Source: Bacteroidaceae bacterium | Lineage (GTDB): Bacteria > Bacteroidota > Bacteroidia > Bacteroidales > Bacteroidaceae | DNA length: 35,339 bases | Assembly: GCA_017445925.1 (NCBI GenBank) | Contig: JAFSRW010000095.1 | Coordinates: 1 to 35,339, forward strand | Reading direction: 5' to 3' | Shown here: piece by piece, positions 7,035-16,020 of the stretch | How positions within the stretch are numbered: the stretch's first letter is position 1 | How the letters are laid out: every line of letters starts with the position of its first letter | Notes under the pieces: model-generated | Seen by the model: the letters and a program-made list of their open reading frames with translations, nothing else | Told to the model about the DNA's origin: nothing | The model's database searches: none | Position numbers and translations under genes: made by a program

Positions 7035-9068
7035 TTATTCCTCAAGTAATTCTTTAACCTGATTGTAAACATTCTCTGCTGTGAAACCAAGTTTCTGGTC
7101 GAGTACCTTATAGGGTGCAGAGAAGCCGAAGCTCTCAAGACCCCATACACTGCTGCAGGGATGAGCACCCACTAAGAAGCCTTGCAAGTTGACAGGCAGA
7201 CCTGCGGTAAGACCAAACACCTTGCTTCCTGCGGGGATGATTTCCTGCTGGTATTCAGTAGACTGTTCGCGGAAGAGGCCTTCGCTGGGTACACTTACGA
7301 TGCGAACCTTAATTCCTTCCTGCTGAAGCAAACGTGCACCGGCAACCAGTGTGCTGACCTCTGAACCGTTACCAACCAGAATCACATCGAACTTTTCATC
7401 GCTTCCAGCAGTAACGTAAGCACCAAGCTTTATACCGTCATAATTGTTGCCTTCTGGCAAGTCCTCGATATTCTGACGGCTGAAAATGAGTGCAGTAGGT
7501 GTCTTGGTATTCTCCATTGCCAACTTCCAACAAACGGTAGTAGCCTTGCTGTCTTCGGGGCGGAGAACGAGAACGGAGTTTCGTCCGCTATGGTTTCTCA
7601 GTTTCTCCATAAGGCGGATTTGTGCTTCCTGCTCAACAGGTTCGTGAGTAGGACCATCCTCTCCAACACGGAATGCATCGTGAGTCCAGATGAATTTGAC
7701 GGGGAGTTCCATCAGCGCAGCCATGCGGACTGCAGGTTTCATATAATCGCTGAATACAAAGAATGTACCACATGCAGGAATAACGCCACCGTGCAATGCC
7801 ATACCTATGCAGCAGCATGCCATAGTAAGCTCGGCTACACCTGCCTGGAAGAAACCTCCAGCGTAATTGTCCTTTGTAATGGATGTTGCTCCACCCTTGA
7901 AGAAACCGTCGGTCTTATCGGAGTTGCTCAGGTCGGCAGAACCAACAATCATGTTGGGAACTTGCTTTGCCAACTGAATCAGGCAGGCGCTGGAGGCATT
8001 ACGTGTAGCATCATTGGGTTTCTGCTGAACGCTCTCCCAGTCAATAGAGGGAACTTTATTGGCAAACCAATCGTTCAGTTGATTTGCTATATCCAAATTC
8101 TTCTCTGCCCAATTCTGCTCCTCCTCATAACGCTTGGCAACAATGCCCTCAAGTTCCTTCTTGCGAGCCTCATATATTGCCTGAACTTCAGGATAGATAA
8201 CGAATGGGTTGTCAGGATCACCGCCAAGATTCTTAATGGTGTTGCGGAAAGCATCTCCACCAAGTGGTGCTCCATGGGTACTACAGTTACGTTCGTAACT
8301 TGTTCCGTCACCCTTCAGAGCGCCCTTGCCCATAATAGTCTTACCGATGATAAGGGTTGGTTTTCCCTTAACGGCTTTAGCTTTCTCAATGGCTTGACGA
8401 ATCTGGGTAACGTCATTTCCGTTAATCTCGATAACCTCCCACTGTAATGCACGATACTTGGCAGCAGTGTCTTCATTCATTACCACTTTGGTTTCTGTTG
8501 ACAGCTGAATGTCATTAGAATCGTAGAACATGATGAGATTGTCGAGTGCCAGATTGCCGGCAATGCGTGCTGCACCTTGGCTAATCTCTTCCTGAATGCC
8601 ACCATCGCTGATGTAAGCATAGATGGTTTCTTTCTCGAATGTTGGGTTGCCAGTCTTTGCGCTCAGGAATTTTGCAGCGATAGCAGCACCTACAGCGTAG
8701 GCGTGGCCCTGACCAAGGGGACCTGAACTGTTTTCAATACCACGCTGATAACATACCTCGGGGTGACCAGGGGTAGGAGAGCCCCATTGTCTCAGCTGCT
8801 GAACTTCCTCCAAGGAATATTTACCAATGAGTGCCAGTTCGGCATACAGCATAGGAGCCATGTGTCCTGGGTCAAGGAAGAAACGGTCACGTCCCATCCA
8901 TGTGGGGTTCTTAGGATCGTACTGCAAATATTCGCTATAAAGTACGTTGATAAAGTCGGCTCCTCCCATGGCACCACCGGGATGACCGCTCTTTGCTTTT
9001 TCAACCATTGCTGCAGCCAGAACACGAATATTGTCGGCTGCGCGATTCATATTTTGAATACTATTCAT
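7035..9068 (-). CDS. tkt: Transketolase
   Basis: 677 aa, full length. It is a thiamine-diphosphate enzyme moving two-carbon units among pentose-phosphate-pathway sugars. The N-terminal segment has KSGHPGGAMGGADF (His29). The cofactor-binding segment reads ISDGGIQEEISQGA, then an FYDSNDIQL region in place of the more usual YDDNGI form. The pyrimidine-binding domain follows (FIWTHDAFRVGEDGPTHEP, typical of transketolases) and then the C-terminal domain. It is 25 nt downstream of the SGLT symporter and 9 nt upstream of rpiB, giving a coupled non-oxidative pentose phosphate pair. The long plus-strand frame opposite (7590-8447) is a shadow. Confidence 0.95.
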   Translation of the reverse strand: MNSIQNMNRAADNIRVLAAAMVEKAKSGHPGGAMGGADFINVLYSEYLQYDPKNPTWMGRDRFFLDPGHMAPMLYAELALIGKYSLEEVQQLRQWGSPTPGHPEVCYQRGIENSSGPLGQGHAYAVGAAIAAKFLSAKTGNPTFEKETIYAYISDGGIQEEISQGAARIAGNLALDNLIMFYDSNDIQLSTETKVVMNEDTAAKYRALQWEVIEINGNDVTQIRQAIEKAKAVKGKPTLIIGKTIMGKGALKGDGTSYERNCSTHGAPLGGDAFRNTIKNLGGDPDNPFVIYPEVQAIYEARKKELEGIVAKRYEEEQNWAEKNLDIANQLNDWFANKVPSIDWESVQQKPNDATRNASSACLIQLAKQVPNMIVGSADLSNSDKTDGFFKGGATSITKDNYAGGFFQAGVAELTMACCCIGMALHGGVIPACGTFFVFSDYMKPAVRMAALMELPVKFIWTHDAFRVGEDGPTHEPVEQEAQIRLMEKLRNHSGRNSVLVLRPEDSKATTVCWKLAMENTKTPTALIFSRQNIEDLPEGNNYDGIKLGAYVTAGSDEKFDVILVGNGSEVSTLVAGARLLQQEGIKVRIVSVPSEGLFREQSTEYQQEIIPAGSKVFGLTAGLPVNLQGFLVGAHPCSSVWGLESFGFSAPYKVLDQKLGFTAENVYNQVKELLEE

Positions 9069-9093
9069 ATATTAGTTTTTTCTATAGTTATTA

Positions 9094-10788
9094 TTACCAG
9101 AAATAGATATAGAATGCTACGGTGATACCAAGGATTATAACGGTATGGATAACATCCCAGTGGTTCCAGCTGGCGCGGGTGGCAGCAATCTGCTCGGGAG
9201 TAGAAGTACCGAATACCAAACCCTGGATTTTCTTCTCGTCGGGTGCTTCGGTGACAAGTGATACCAGAATGACTACCAGACAGCAAACAACCAACATAGC
9301 TCCGCAGAAGAACAACCAGTTGAAATCGTAGAAGATGGTCTTGAACCAACTGTCAGCAGCATCGGTAACGTTGCTGTAGTAAACCTTGGCGCCCAGACGG
9401 GTCAGACCAATGATGATACCTGAGAGCAAACCCCACATACCACCCTTGGCAGAAGCACGCTTCCAGCAGATACCCAGCAGGAAGGCTGATGCGATACCAG
9501 GAGCGAGTACTGACTGAACGTCCTGCAGGTAGTTGTATAGCACATTACCTACTGAACGCATGATAGGAATCCACAGAATACCAAGAATCACGATAACCAC
9601 AGTAGCGGTCTGACCGATGCGAACAAGGCTCTTCTCTGATGTCTGGGGCTTCAGACGCTTCCAGAAGTCGATGGTGAACAGCATTGCTGAGCTATTGAAT
9701 AGCGAAGCTAATGATGACATGAGGGCTGCAAGGATACCACATACGACAAGACCCTTCACACCGGCAGGCAGAATCTTAGCTACCAGGGTAGGGAAGGCTG
9801 CATCGGCATTTGGCGTTCCGTCGGGAAGCAAGGGCAGGAATGTTGCACCTGCACCCAGACTTTTCTGATGCAGTGCTAATGCAATCATGCCTGGAATCAA
9901 AAACAAGAATACAGGCAACAATTTCAGATATGCTCCGAAGATGGTACCACGACGGCTCTCCCTCTCGTTCTTACCTGACAATACACGTTGTACGATATAC
10001 TGGTCTGTACACCAGTACCAGAATCCTATGACAGCAGAACCGATAAGGGCACCCAACCAGGGATACTGTGGGTCGCTGTTGGAACGCATCAGATGAATCA
10101 TGGTACCAGTGGCACCCTCGTAGCTGGGTTTCACGTTGCAGTAATCAAGCATCTGGTCCCAACTGCCTAAAGCCCTCAAGCCTAATACAAGGATGATTAG
10201 CGAACCCAGTAGCAGGATAGGTGTCTGGAGAACAGAGGTATAGAGTACCGACTTCATTCCTCCGAAGATGGTATAGATTGCGGTAATAACCACAAGGCCG
10301 ATGGCTGCAATCCAGAAAAAGTCGATCCCCCAGAGTTCTTCAATTCCGAACACTTGCTGGAACACAAGACCTCCGGCATATACCGTAACGGCTACCTTTG
10401 TCAGCACATAGGATATCAGTGAGATGACGCTGAGGATAGTACGGCTCTGCGTATTGAAACGACGCTCCAGGAACTCAGGCATGGTGTAAACCATAGAACG
10501 AGTATAGAAAGGAACGAATACCCAACCTAAGATCAGAATCATCCAGCCCTGAATTTCCCAGTGGGCCATAGCCATACCTGACGAAGCGCCAGCACCGGCA
10601 AGACCTATGAGGTGCTCAGAACCAATATTTGAGGCAAAGATTGATGCACCAATGGCAATCCATGTTGCATCCTTGCCACCTAAGAAATAATCTGCTGAGT
10701 TGTCGTTTTTCTGACTAACAACCCAAAGTACTATGCCTATCAGCGCACAGCAGAATACGCCAATTACAATCCAGTCTAATAATGCCAT
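9094..10788 (-). CDS. Sodium:solute symporter, SGLT family (probable sugar symporter)
   Basis: 564 aa with about 13-14 hydrophobic segments across the protein. The N-terminus holds SADYFLGGKDATWIAIGAS, ASNIGSEHLIGLAG and YTMPEFLERRFN, close in pattern to the Vibrio galactose symporter vSglT. It should import a sugar with Na+ across the inner membrane. Galactose or glucose is suggested by galK upstream, but the same SGLT-tkt-rpiB grouping accompanies pentose (L-arabinose) genes in Bacteroides as far as I recall, so the substrate is uncertain. It lies 151 nt after galK, across a repeat-rich spacer, and 25 nt before tkt. The start is ATG 10788. Confidence 0.92.
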   Translation of the reverse strand: MALLDWIVIGVFCCALIGIVLWVVSQKNDNSADYFLGGKDATWIAIGASIFASNIGSEHLIGLAGAGASSGMAMAHWEIQGWMILILGWVFVPFYTRSMVYTMPEFLERRFNTQSRTILSVISLISYVLTKVAVTVYAGGLVFQQVFGIEELWGIDFFWIAAIGLVVITAIYTIFGGMKSVLYTSVLQTPILLLGSLIILVLGLRALGSWDQMLDYCNVKPSYEGATGTMIHLMRSNSDPQYPWLGALIGSAVIGFWYWCTDQYIVQRVLSGKNERESRRGTIFGAYLKLLPVFLFLIPGMIALALHQKSLGAGATFLPLLPDGTPNADAAFPTLVAKILPAGVKGLVVCGILAALMSSLASLFNSSAMLFTIDFWKRLKPQTSEKSLVRIGQTATVVIVILGILWIPIMRSVGNVLYNYLQDVQSVLAPGIASAFLLGICWKRASAKGGMWGLLSGIIIGLTRLGAKVYYSNVTDAADSWFKTIFYDFNWLFFCGAMLVVCCLVVILVSLVTEAPDEKKIQGLVFGTSTPEQIAATRASWNHWDVIHTVIILGITVAFYIYFW

Positions 10789-10812
10789 GTTATTATATTA
10801 AATAGGAATATG

Positions 10813-10867
10813 GATTAGAGATTAGGAATTAGGGATTATAAACGAGGATTAGGGATTAGAGATAAGG
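10813..10867 (+). repeat. Degenerate heptamer tandem array (GATTAGG-like)
   Basis: Four consecutive 7-nt units (GATTAGA, GATTAGG, AATTAGG, GATTATA at 10813-10840), a 6-nt break, then three more (GATTAGG, GATTAGA, GATAAGG at 10847-10867). It lies between galK and the SGLT gene and faces the next array in inverted orientation. Confidence 0.85.
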
Positions 10868-10898
10868 GCCTGATTATAATGTCCAGAAATTAAGACAA

Positions 10899-10933
10899 CT
10901 AACCCCTATTCTCTAATCCCTATTCCCTAAACC
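10899..10933 (+). repeat. Inverted heptamer array (CTAATCC-like), partner of the array at 10813-10867
   Basis: Five exact-phase 7-nt units: CTAACCC, CTATTCT, CTAATCC, CTATTCC, CTAAACC. It ends 6 bp from the galK stop codon. Bases 10906-10926 pair with 10846-10866 at 18 of 21 positions, with a 39-nt loop, so the galK-SGLT transcript could form a long hairpin. Confidence 0.85.
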
Positions 10934-10939
10934 TGTTTA

Positions 10940-12100
10940 TTAGCACAGTTTACGGGCACCATCGCCAATGACAACGTCGATGACGATAGGCTTTTTGCCA
11001 TACTTAGCCTGGAACTTCTCTACAACGACTTTCTTGAAGTTAGGTGCCAGCTCGTTGGCAACCAGGTTGATGGTACATCCACCGAAGCCACCACCCATGA
11101 TACGTGAACCTGTAACGCCTTCTTCCTTGGCAATCTCGTTCAGGTAGTCGAGTTCTTCGCAGCTTACCTCATACTCTTGTGAAAGACCATAATGGGTATC
11201 GTACATCATCTGGCCAACCTTCTCGTAGTCGTCAGCCTCAAGAGCCTTACATACGGCAAGTACGCGAACTACTTCTCCGATGACGTAACGGGCGCGCTTG
11301 TATTCAGCACCTGTGATTTCGTCCTTCACCTCGTCGAGCATCTCCATTGTAGCGTCACGCAGACTCTTAACATCAGGATGTCTCTTGCTGATTACTTCTG
11401 CTACATGCTCACACTGCAGACGACGTTCGTTGTAGGGAGAACCCTTCAGTTCGTGCTTCACGCAACTGTTAACGAGTACAAGCTGATAGCCTTTCGGATG
11501 CCAGGGGAAATATTCAATTTCACCGCTACGGCAGTCCATACGCATCAGATGACCTGCTTTGCCCAGACAGCTGATAGCCTGGTCCATGATACCACAGTTT
11601 ACTCCGATATACTTGTGTTCTGTACGCTGCCCGACGCGGGCGAGCTCCATGCGCTCAATCTTATTGTCGCCGAAGAGGTCGTTCAGAGCGAAAGCGTAAG
11701 TGCTCTCGAGGGCGGCACTTGAACTCATGCCTGCGCCAAGGGGCACATCACCGGCAAAAGCTGTATTGAAACCTTCAACGGGTACACCTAAAGCCATCAT
11801 CTCGCGGCATACACCGAAGATGTAGCGAGCCCAAGTTGCACTGGGGCCTTTCTCGTCGTCAATAGAGAACTGAACACGATCCTTAAGGTCGATACTGTAA
11901 GCATCAACCATACGAGTACCGTTGGGCTTAATTTCAGCTATCATTCCCTGCTCAACTGCACCGGGGAAAACGTAGCCATTATTATAATCGGTATGCTCAC
12001 CAATCAGGTTAATACGACCAGGAGAAGCATATACTGAACCTGTACTACCATCGAAGTGCTTGATGAAGCGACTACGAACATCGTCAATTGTTAATTTCAT
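10940..12100 (-). CDS. galK: Galactokinase
   Basis: 386 aa GHMP kinase that phosphorylates alpha-D-galactose at C1. The galactokinase signature GRINLIGEHTDYN is at 28-40, the ATP-binding PLGAGMSSSAALE at 120-132, the catalytic-Asp segment CGIMDQ near 170, and the C-terminal GHMP motif MGGGFGGCTINLV near 345. The order galM, transporter, galK is a conserved Bacteroidales galactose cluster; galT and galE are not in the window. The 82-nt spacer upstream holds an eroded palindromic element that ends about 10 nt before the ATG. Downstream, a heptamer inverted repeat begins 6 nt after the stop. Confidence 0.95.
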   Translation of the reverse strand: MKLTIDDVRSRFIKHFDGSTGSVYASPGRINLIGEHTDYNNGYVFPGAVEQGMIAEIKPNGTRMVDAYSIDLKDRVQFSIDDEKGPSATWARYIFGVCREMMALGVPVEGFNTAFAGDVPLGAGMSSSAALESTYAFALNDLFGDNKIERMELARVGQRTEHKYIGVNCGIMDQAISCLGKAGHLMRMDCRSGEIEYFPWHPKGYQLVLVNSCVKHELKGSPYNERRLQCEHVAEVISKRHPDVKSLRDATMEMLDEVKDEITGAEYKRARYVIGEVVRVLAVCKALEADDYEKVGQMMYDTHYGLSQEYEVSCEELDYLNEIAKEEGVTGSRIMGGGFGGCTINLVANELAPNFKKVVVEKFQAKYGKKPIVIDVVIGDGARKLC

Positions 12101-12110
12101 AGTGTTGTGG

Positions 12111-12139
12111 CCCCTCTATTATCCCTTTATCGGGGAAGA
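12111..12139 (-). repeat. Eroded copy of the palindromic element, just upstream of galK
   Basis: Plus strand CCCCTCTATTATCCC, then TTTATC, then GGGGAAGA. It aligns with the intact copy before dnaJ (17229-17256) with a few changes and a weakened stem (TCCC 12122-12125 with GGGA 12133-12136). Orientation and distance to the start codon are the same as at dnaJ. Confidence 0.5.
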
Positions 12140-12182
12140 CCAGTCAGGGGCAATGGGTCTGATATTAATAATGAATAGGAAT

Positions 12183-13475
12183 TTATTCTACGGGGATATC
12201 CTTGTTAACGTTCTTGCAACCACTTACGCTGTAGTAGAGCATGTAAACGAGCATGGCAATGACGAGCCAGTAGCTGTTCAGGTAGCCAGCAGAACTCTTG
12301 GCAATGAGCTCCTGAATCCAAGGCATTACACCACCCCCGACAACGAGCATCATGAAGATACCGGAAGCTTGCTCGGTATATTTGCCTAAACCCTCAACGG
12401 CAAGATTGAAGATTGCACCCCACATGATAGATGTGCAAAGACCACAGAGAACAAGGAACAAACAGCTCAAAGGAACCTGAAACATTGCGAAACCGTCGGC
12501 TGCACTGTAACCGGGCATACTGATTGTGTTAGTCTTGGGGATGAAGATGGCGATGAGAATCAAGCAAATAGCAATAGCACTCATGGTAATCATCTGTGCA
12601 CGGCTGCTAACTTTGCCGGAAACCAATGTGCTGCTGAAACGGCCAACCATCATGAGCAACCAGTAAATAGCAGCAATAGCACCACCGATGGCGGCTCCGT
12701 TCACTGTAATGCCAGCACCCTTTTCGGTAGCGTCGGAGAGGAAGAAAATCACCTGTGCAGGAATACCAATCTCGATACCTACATAGAAGAAGATAGCTAC
12801 AGCACCGAGTACGAAGTGACGGAAGTTCCATGCGCTGTGCTCGTAAACCTTAGTTTTGCGCTCCTGAGCAGGTTCGGGAATTGTCAGGCAGGCAATGATG
12901 ATGAATGCCAAGCCAAACACTGCCATAGCAATGAAGAGCAGGGGAGATACGTCGGACATGGCGGTCTTGTCGGTCACTGTGCCAACGAGGGCACCTACCA
13001 GCAGGGGAGTCAGCGTACCAGTCAGAGAATTCAGTGTGCCACCGGTCTGGATGAGCTGGTTACCTTTGTTACCACCACCACCAAGCATGTTCAGCATGGG
13101 GTTCACAACGGTGTTCAACATACATACGCAGAAGCCGCAAACGAATGCGCCTAATAGATAAACGTAGATGGCAGAACCCTGCAGAAACTCGAAGCTGGAG
13201 AGGTACTGGATGCAGATACCAATGAAACCAACTGCTAAAGCAGCAAGGGTGGTCTTTTTGTAACCAATCTTGAGGAGCATCTTGCCAGCAGGAATACCCA
13301 TGAACAGATAAGCGGCAAAGTTCATCAGGTTACCAGTCATACCTGCCCAGTCATACTGATTCTTCCAAATGGTACCGAATGGGGCAGCCATGTTAGTTAC
13401 GAATGAAATCATCGCGAAGATGAAGCACATCGTGATAATAGCAACAATGTTGTTACTTGATTTTGTTTGAGTCAT
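12183..13475 (-). CDS. MFS sugar transporter, FucP/GluP (FHS) type, probable glucose/galactose transporter
   Basis: 430 aa with about 12 hydrophobic segments. The N-terminal region (FVTNMAAPFGTIWK, then NFAAYLFMGIPAGKML and KIGYKKTT) has the loop pattern of the FHS family of H+-coupled sugar permeases, and the C-terminal half has VEGLGKYTEQASGIFMM. Location between galM and galK points to galactose and/or glucose uptake across the inner membrane. It begins 55 nt after the galM stop, and 82 nt separate it from galK. Fucose or another hexose remains possible, since family substrates differ with few sequence markers. Confidence 0.88.
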   Translation of the reverse strand: MTQTKSSNNIVAIITMCFIFAMISFVTNMAAPFGTIWKNQYDWAGMTGNLMNFAAYLFMGIPAGKMLLKIGYKKTTLAALAVGFIGICIQYLSSFEFLQGSAIYVYLLGAFVCGFCVCMLNTVVNPMLNMLGGGGNKGNQLIQTGGTLNSLTGTLTPLLVGALVGTVTDKTAMSDVSPLLFIAMAVFGLAFIIIACLTIPEPAQERKTKVYEHSAWNFRHFVLGAVAIFFYVGIEIGIPAQVIFFLSDATEKGAGITVNGAAIGGAIAAIYWLLMMVGRFSSTLVSGKVSSRAQMITMSAIAICLILIAIFIPKTNTISMPGYSAADGFAMFQVPLSCLFLVLCGLCTSIMWGAIFNLAVEGLGKYTEQASGIFMMLVVGGGVMPWIQELIAKSSAGYLNSYWLVIAMLVYMLYYSVSGCKNVNKDIPVE

Positions 13476-13530
13476 GATAAAAAATGATTAATTTATAAAT
13501 GAATAATTTGTTCTTTCCTGAATAGATGAC

Positions 13531-14613
13531 TTACTCCTCTACACTGAATTTGTAAACGGTTTTCTGCTTATAAACTTCTCCAGGTTTAAGTATGCAGCTG
13601 GGGAAATAAGCGCGGTTAGGGCTGTCGGGGAAGTGCTGTGCCTCAAAGCAGAGAGCGCTGTACTTACCGAAGGTAGCTCCACCATTGCCTGCAAAACCGC
13701 TGTGCCAGTTACTGCTGTAGAACTGAACACCAGGTTCTGTTGTCCACATCTCCAGACAACGACCGCTATTGGGCTCAACACATTTAACTGCGTATGACAG
13801 TTCGCCTGGCTCGCGTTTGTTAAGAACGAAACAATGGTCGTAGCCAGTACCATTTACAATCTGCTGGTTGCTGGTGTCACCGATACGTTCACCTACAGCA
13901 TGTGGTGTGCGGAAATCGAAGGGAGTTCCTTCAACCTTCAAAATCTCACCTGTGGGGATGCTTGTTTCGTCAATGGGAATAAAGAAATCTGCGTTGATAG
14001 TGAGAATGTTGTTCAAAGCCTCCGGAGTGGGGTTGGCTATACCAGCCAATGAGAAGAAACCGTGACTTGTCATATTAACAACAGTCTTCTTGTTTGTTGT
14101 ACCTCTGTAGTCAATGATAAGCTCATCGTCCTCGCTAAGACTATACTTCACAGCCATTTTTAACTCGCCAGGGAATCCTTCCTCGTAATAGGCTGAAATA
14201 TAGCGGAGAACCAGCTCGCTATCGTTTATCTGTTCTGCATCCCAAACGCGTGCATGGAATCCTGTAGGACCTCCGTGCAAGTGGTTGGGGCCATTGTTAA
14301 TAGCAAGGTTATAATCCTTGCCATTCATTACAAACTTACCTTTGCAGATACGGTTGCCATAACGGCCAATAAGTGTACTAAGGAAAGGTTCTGGGCTTTC
14401 AATTACACTTTTGATGCTGTCATGTCCTTGAATAATATTGGCCATCTTGCCTTCCTTATCAGGAACCATGATGGCCACAATAGCACCACCGTAATTGGTT
14501 ATGCTAACTTCTATTCCGTTGCTGTTGGTCAGTGTGAACAAATCTGTTTGCTTGCCCTGAACAACAGCCTGGAAATTGTCTCTTTTTAATCCGGAAATTA
14601 GTTCTTTGTCCAT
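13531..14613 (-). CDS. galM: Aldose 1-epimerase (galactose mutarotase)
   Basis: 360 aa. It interconverts alpha and beta anomers, giving alpha-galactose for GalK. Family motifs are NYGGAIVAIMVPDKEG near 38, IGRYGNRICKGKF near 88, NNGPNHLHGG (substrate His) near 110, MTSHGFFSL (catalytic His) near 180, and CFEAQHFPDSPNR (catalytic Glu) near 325. There is no signal peptide, so it is probably cytoplasmic, unlike some secreted Bacteroides homologues. It is the first gene of the galactose block, with the best-matched promoter in the window (TTTG-N19-TAAGTTTG) upstream. Confidence 0.94.
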   Translation of the reverse strand: MDKELISGLKRDNFQAVVQGKQTDLFTLTNSNGIEVSITNYGGAIVAIMVPDKEGKMANIIQGHDSIKSVIESPEPFLSTLIGRYGNRICKGKFVMNGKDYNLAINNGPNHLHGGPTGFHARVWDAEQINDSELVLRYISAYYEEGFPGELKMAVKYSLSEDDELIIDYRGTTNKKTVVNMTSHGFFSLAGIANPTPEALNNILTINADFFIPIDETSIPTGEILKVEGTPFDFRTPHAVGERIGDTSNQQIVNGTGYDHCFVLNKREPGELSYAVKCVEPNSGRCLEMWTTEPGVQFYSSNWHSGFAGNGGATFGKYSALCFEAQHFPDSPNRAYFPSCILKPGEVYKQKTVYKFSVEE

Positions 14614-14648
14614 TGGTTATGAAAAGTTATTATTAATAAATGTATCTG

Positions 14649-14679
14649 CAAACTTACAAATAATTTATCAAAAACCAAA
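14649..14679 (-). promoter_or_regulatory. Promoter of the galM-to-rpiB block
   Basis: On the minus strand, TTTG (14676-14679) and TAAGTTTG (14649-14656) are separated by 19 nt, matching the Bacteroidota -33/-7 arrangement. The start codon lies 35 nt further on. No obvious operator palindrome overlaps it. Confidence 0.8.
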
Positions 14680-14721
14680 ACCTAAGGACAAAAATTAATT
14701 CACATTAACAACGATAAAACA

Positions 14722-16020
14722 TCAAAACATGTTATTTAACATATCCGCAACGATAAATGTGCTACCTCCAATGAAAATTAGGTCGTTTTTCTCTGCATTT
14801 TGCTTCGCCGCATTATATGCAGTTTCAACATTTGCGTAACAAGTTCCGTGAAGACAATGTTTTTGCGCAATTTTGGAAAAATCTTCTGCAGGCATTGCCC
14901 TTTTTACACTTGCTTGCGTGAAATAATAGATAGCATCTTTTGGCAGCATGGACAAGACGGTGTTTACGTCCTTGTCGTTCACCATACCGATTATAATATG
15001 AAGCCTGTTGTGGGGCGTATCCTGCAGTTGCTTTGTGATGTACTGCATTCCTCCTACGTTGTGGCCCGTATCGCAAATGGTAAGCGGATGGGTACTTATG
15101 GTTTGCCATCTTCCCATCAGACCTGTCAGTTCACAAACATGGGAAACTCCTTTCTTTACAGCTTCTGTTCCTATGTTATAACCTAATTTGCTCAGGACTT
15201 TAACAGCTGCCAAAATGGTCTTAATATTTTTCTCCTGACAATAGCCTCCCAACTGTCCATTCAGTTCGCCGTATGATTTTGTCTGAAAGGTGTATCCGCT
15301 CACAGGTGAAAGACTAAAATCCACCAATTCCTCATCTTCTTCAGCAAAGATAAGTTCTGTATCAACTTCTTGTGCTTCTTTCTCAAATACCGCCCTGACA
15401 TCCTTATCTTCAGCCTCACCAATAATGGCAGGGACGTTGTGTTTAATTATTCCCGCCTTTTCGTGGGCTATCTTCGGAAGCGTATCACCAAGAAACTGAA
15501 CATGGTCGAAGCTAATGTTTGTAATTATGGAGAGGTCGGGCTGTATGATGTTGGTGCAGTCAAGTCGTCCACCTAATCCCACTTCAATCACTGCTACGTC
15601 AACCTTTTTTTCAGCAAAATATAGGAATGCCAGTGCTGTTGCCAGTTCAAAAAAGGAAAAGCCCCCCTCTAACTCCCCCAAATGGGAGGATATTAGATGT
15701 TCAACAAATTTGGTGACTCGTTGTTTGCTTATCATCTTTCCGTTAACACGAATCCTCTCGCGGAAATCCACAAGATGTGGACTCGTATATAAGCCAACGC
15801 GGTAACCTGCCGACTGAAGGATGGCTGCCAGCGTATGGCTGGTACTTCCTTTTCCGTTGGTGCCACCTACATGGATGGTACGATAGTTCCTGTGCGGATG
15901 GTTAAAGTGATTATCCAGAAGGTGAGTATTGCTTAAACCTTCCTTATATGCACCCGCCCCGATATTTTGGAATAGCGGGGCGGCAGTAAACAGATATTGA
16001 ACAGCTTGATTGTAATTCAA
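14722..16020 (-). CDS. folC: Folylpolyglutamate synthase / dihydrofolate synthase
   Basis: 432 aa Mur-ligase-like enzyme adding glutamate to dihydropteroate and folates. The P-loop GTNGKGST is at 53-60, then LYTSPHLVDFRERIRVNG, the FFELATALAFLYF helix and EVGLGGRLDCTNII. The only usable start is TTG at 16020: an in-frame TGA lies two codons upstream. That TTG is itself part of a tandem TTGAATT heptamer. Residues 111-120 (SSHLGELEGG), in the loop before FFE, are encoded by a copy of the palindromic repeat also found before dnaJ, so the protein seems to have gained a short repeat-derived insert. It lies 32 nt after dnaJ. Confidence 0.93.
   Translation of the reverse strand: MNYNQAVQYLFTAAPLFQNIGAGAYKEGLSNTHLLDNHFNHPHRNYRTIHVGGTNGKGSTSHTLAAILQSAGYRVGLYTSPHLVDFRERIRVNGKMISKQRVTKFVEHLISSHLGELEGGFSFFELATALAFLYFAEKKVDVAVIEVGLGGRLDCTNIIQPDLSIITNISFDHVQFLGDTLPKIAHEKAGIIKHNVPAIIGEAEDKDVRAVFEKEAQEVDTELIFAEEDEELVDFSLSPVSGYTFQTKSYGELNGQLGGYCQEKNIKTILAAVKVLSKLGYNIGTEAVKKGVSHVCELTGLMGRWQTISTHPLTICDTGHNVGGMQYITKQLQDTPHNRLHIIIGMVNDKDVNTVLSMLPKDAIYYFTQASVKRAMPAEDFSKIAQKHCLHGTCYANVETAYNAAKQNAEKNDLIFIGGSTFIVADMLNNMF
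15662..15690 (-). repeat. Copy of the palindromic element inside the folC coding region
   Basis: Plus-strand CTCTAACTCCCCC (15667-15679) is identical to 17232-17244 before dnaJ, and both are followed by a short spacer and GGGAG. Stem CTCCC (15673-15677) with GGGAG (15684-15688), loop 6 nt. It is read in frame as residues near 111-120 of FolC. Confidence 0.7.

Noticed and set aside
7590-8447. 285-aa open frame opposite transketolase
   Set aside because: Antisense shadow of a full-length conserved gene; Cys/Asn-rich composition without domain signs.
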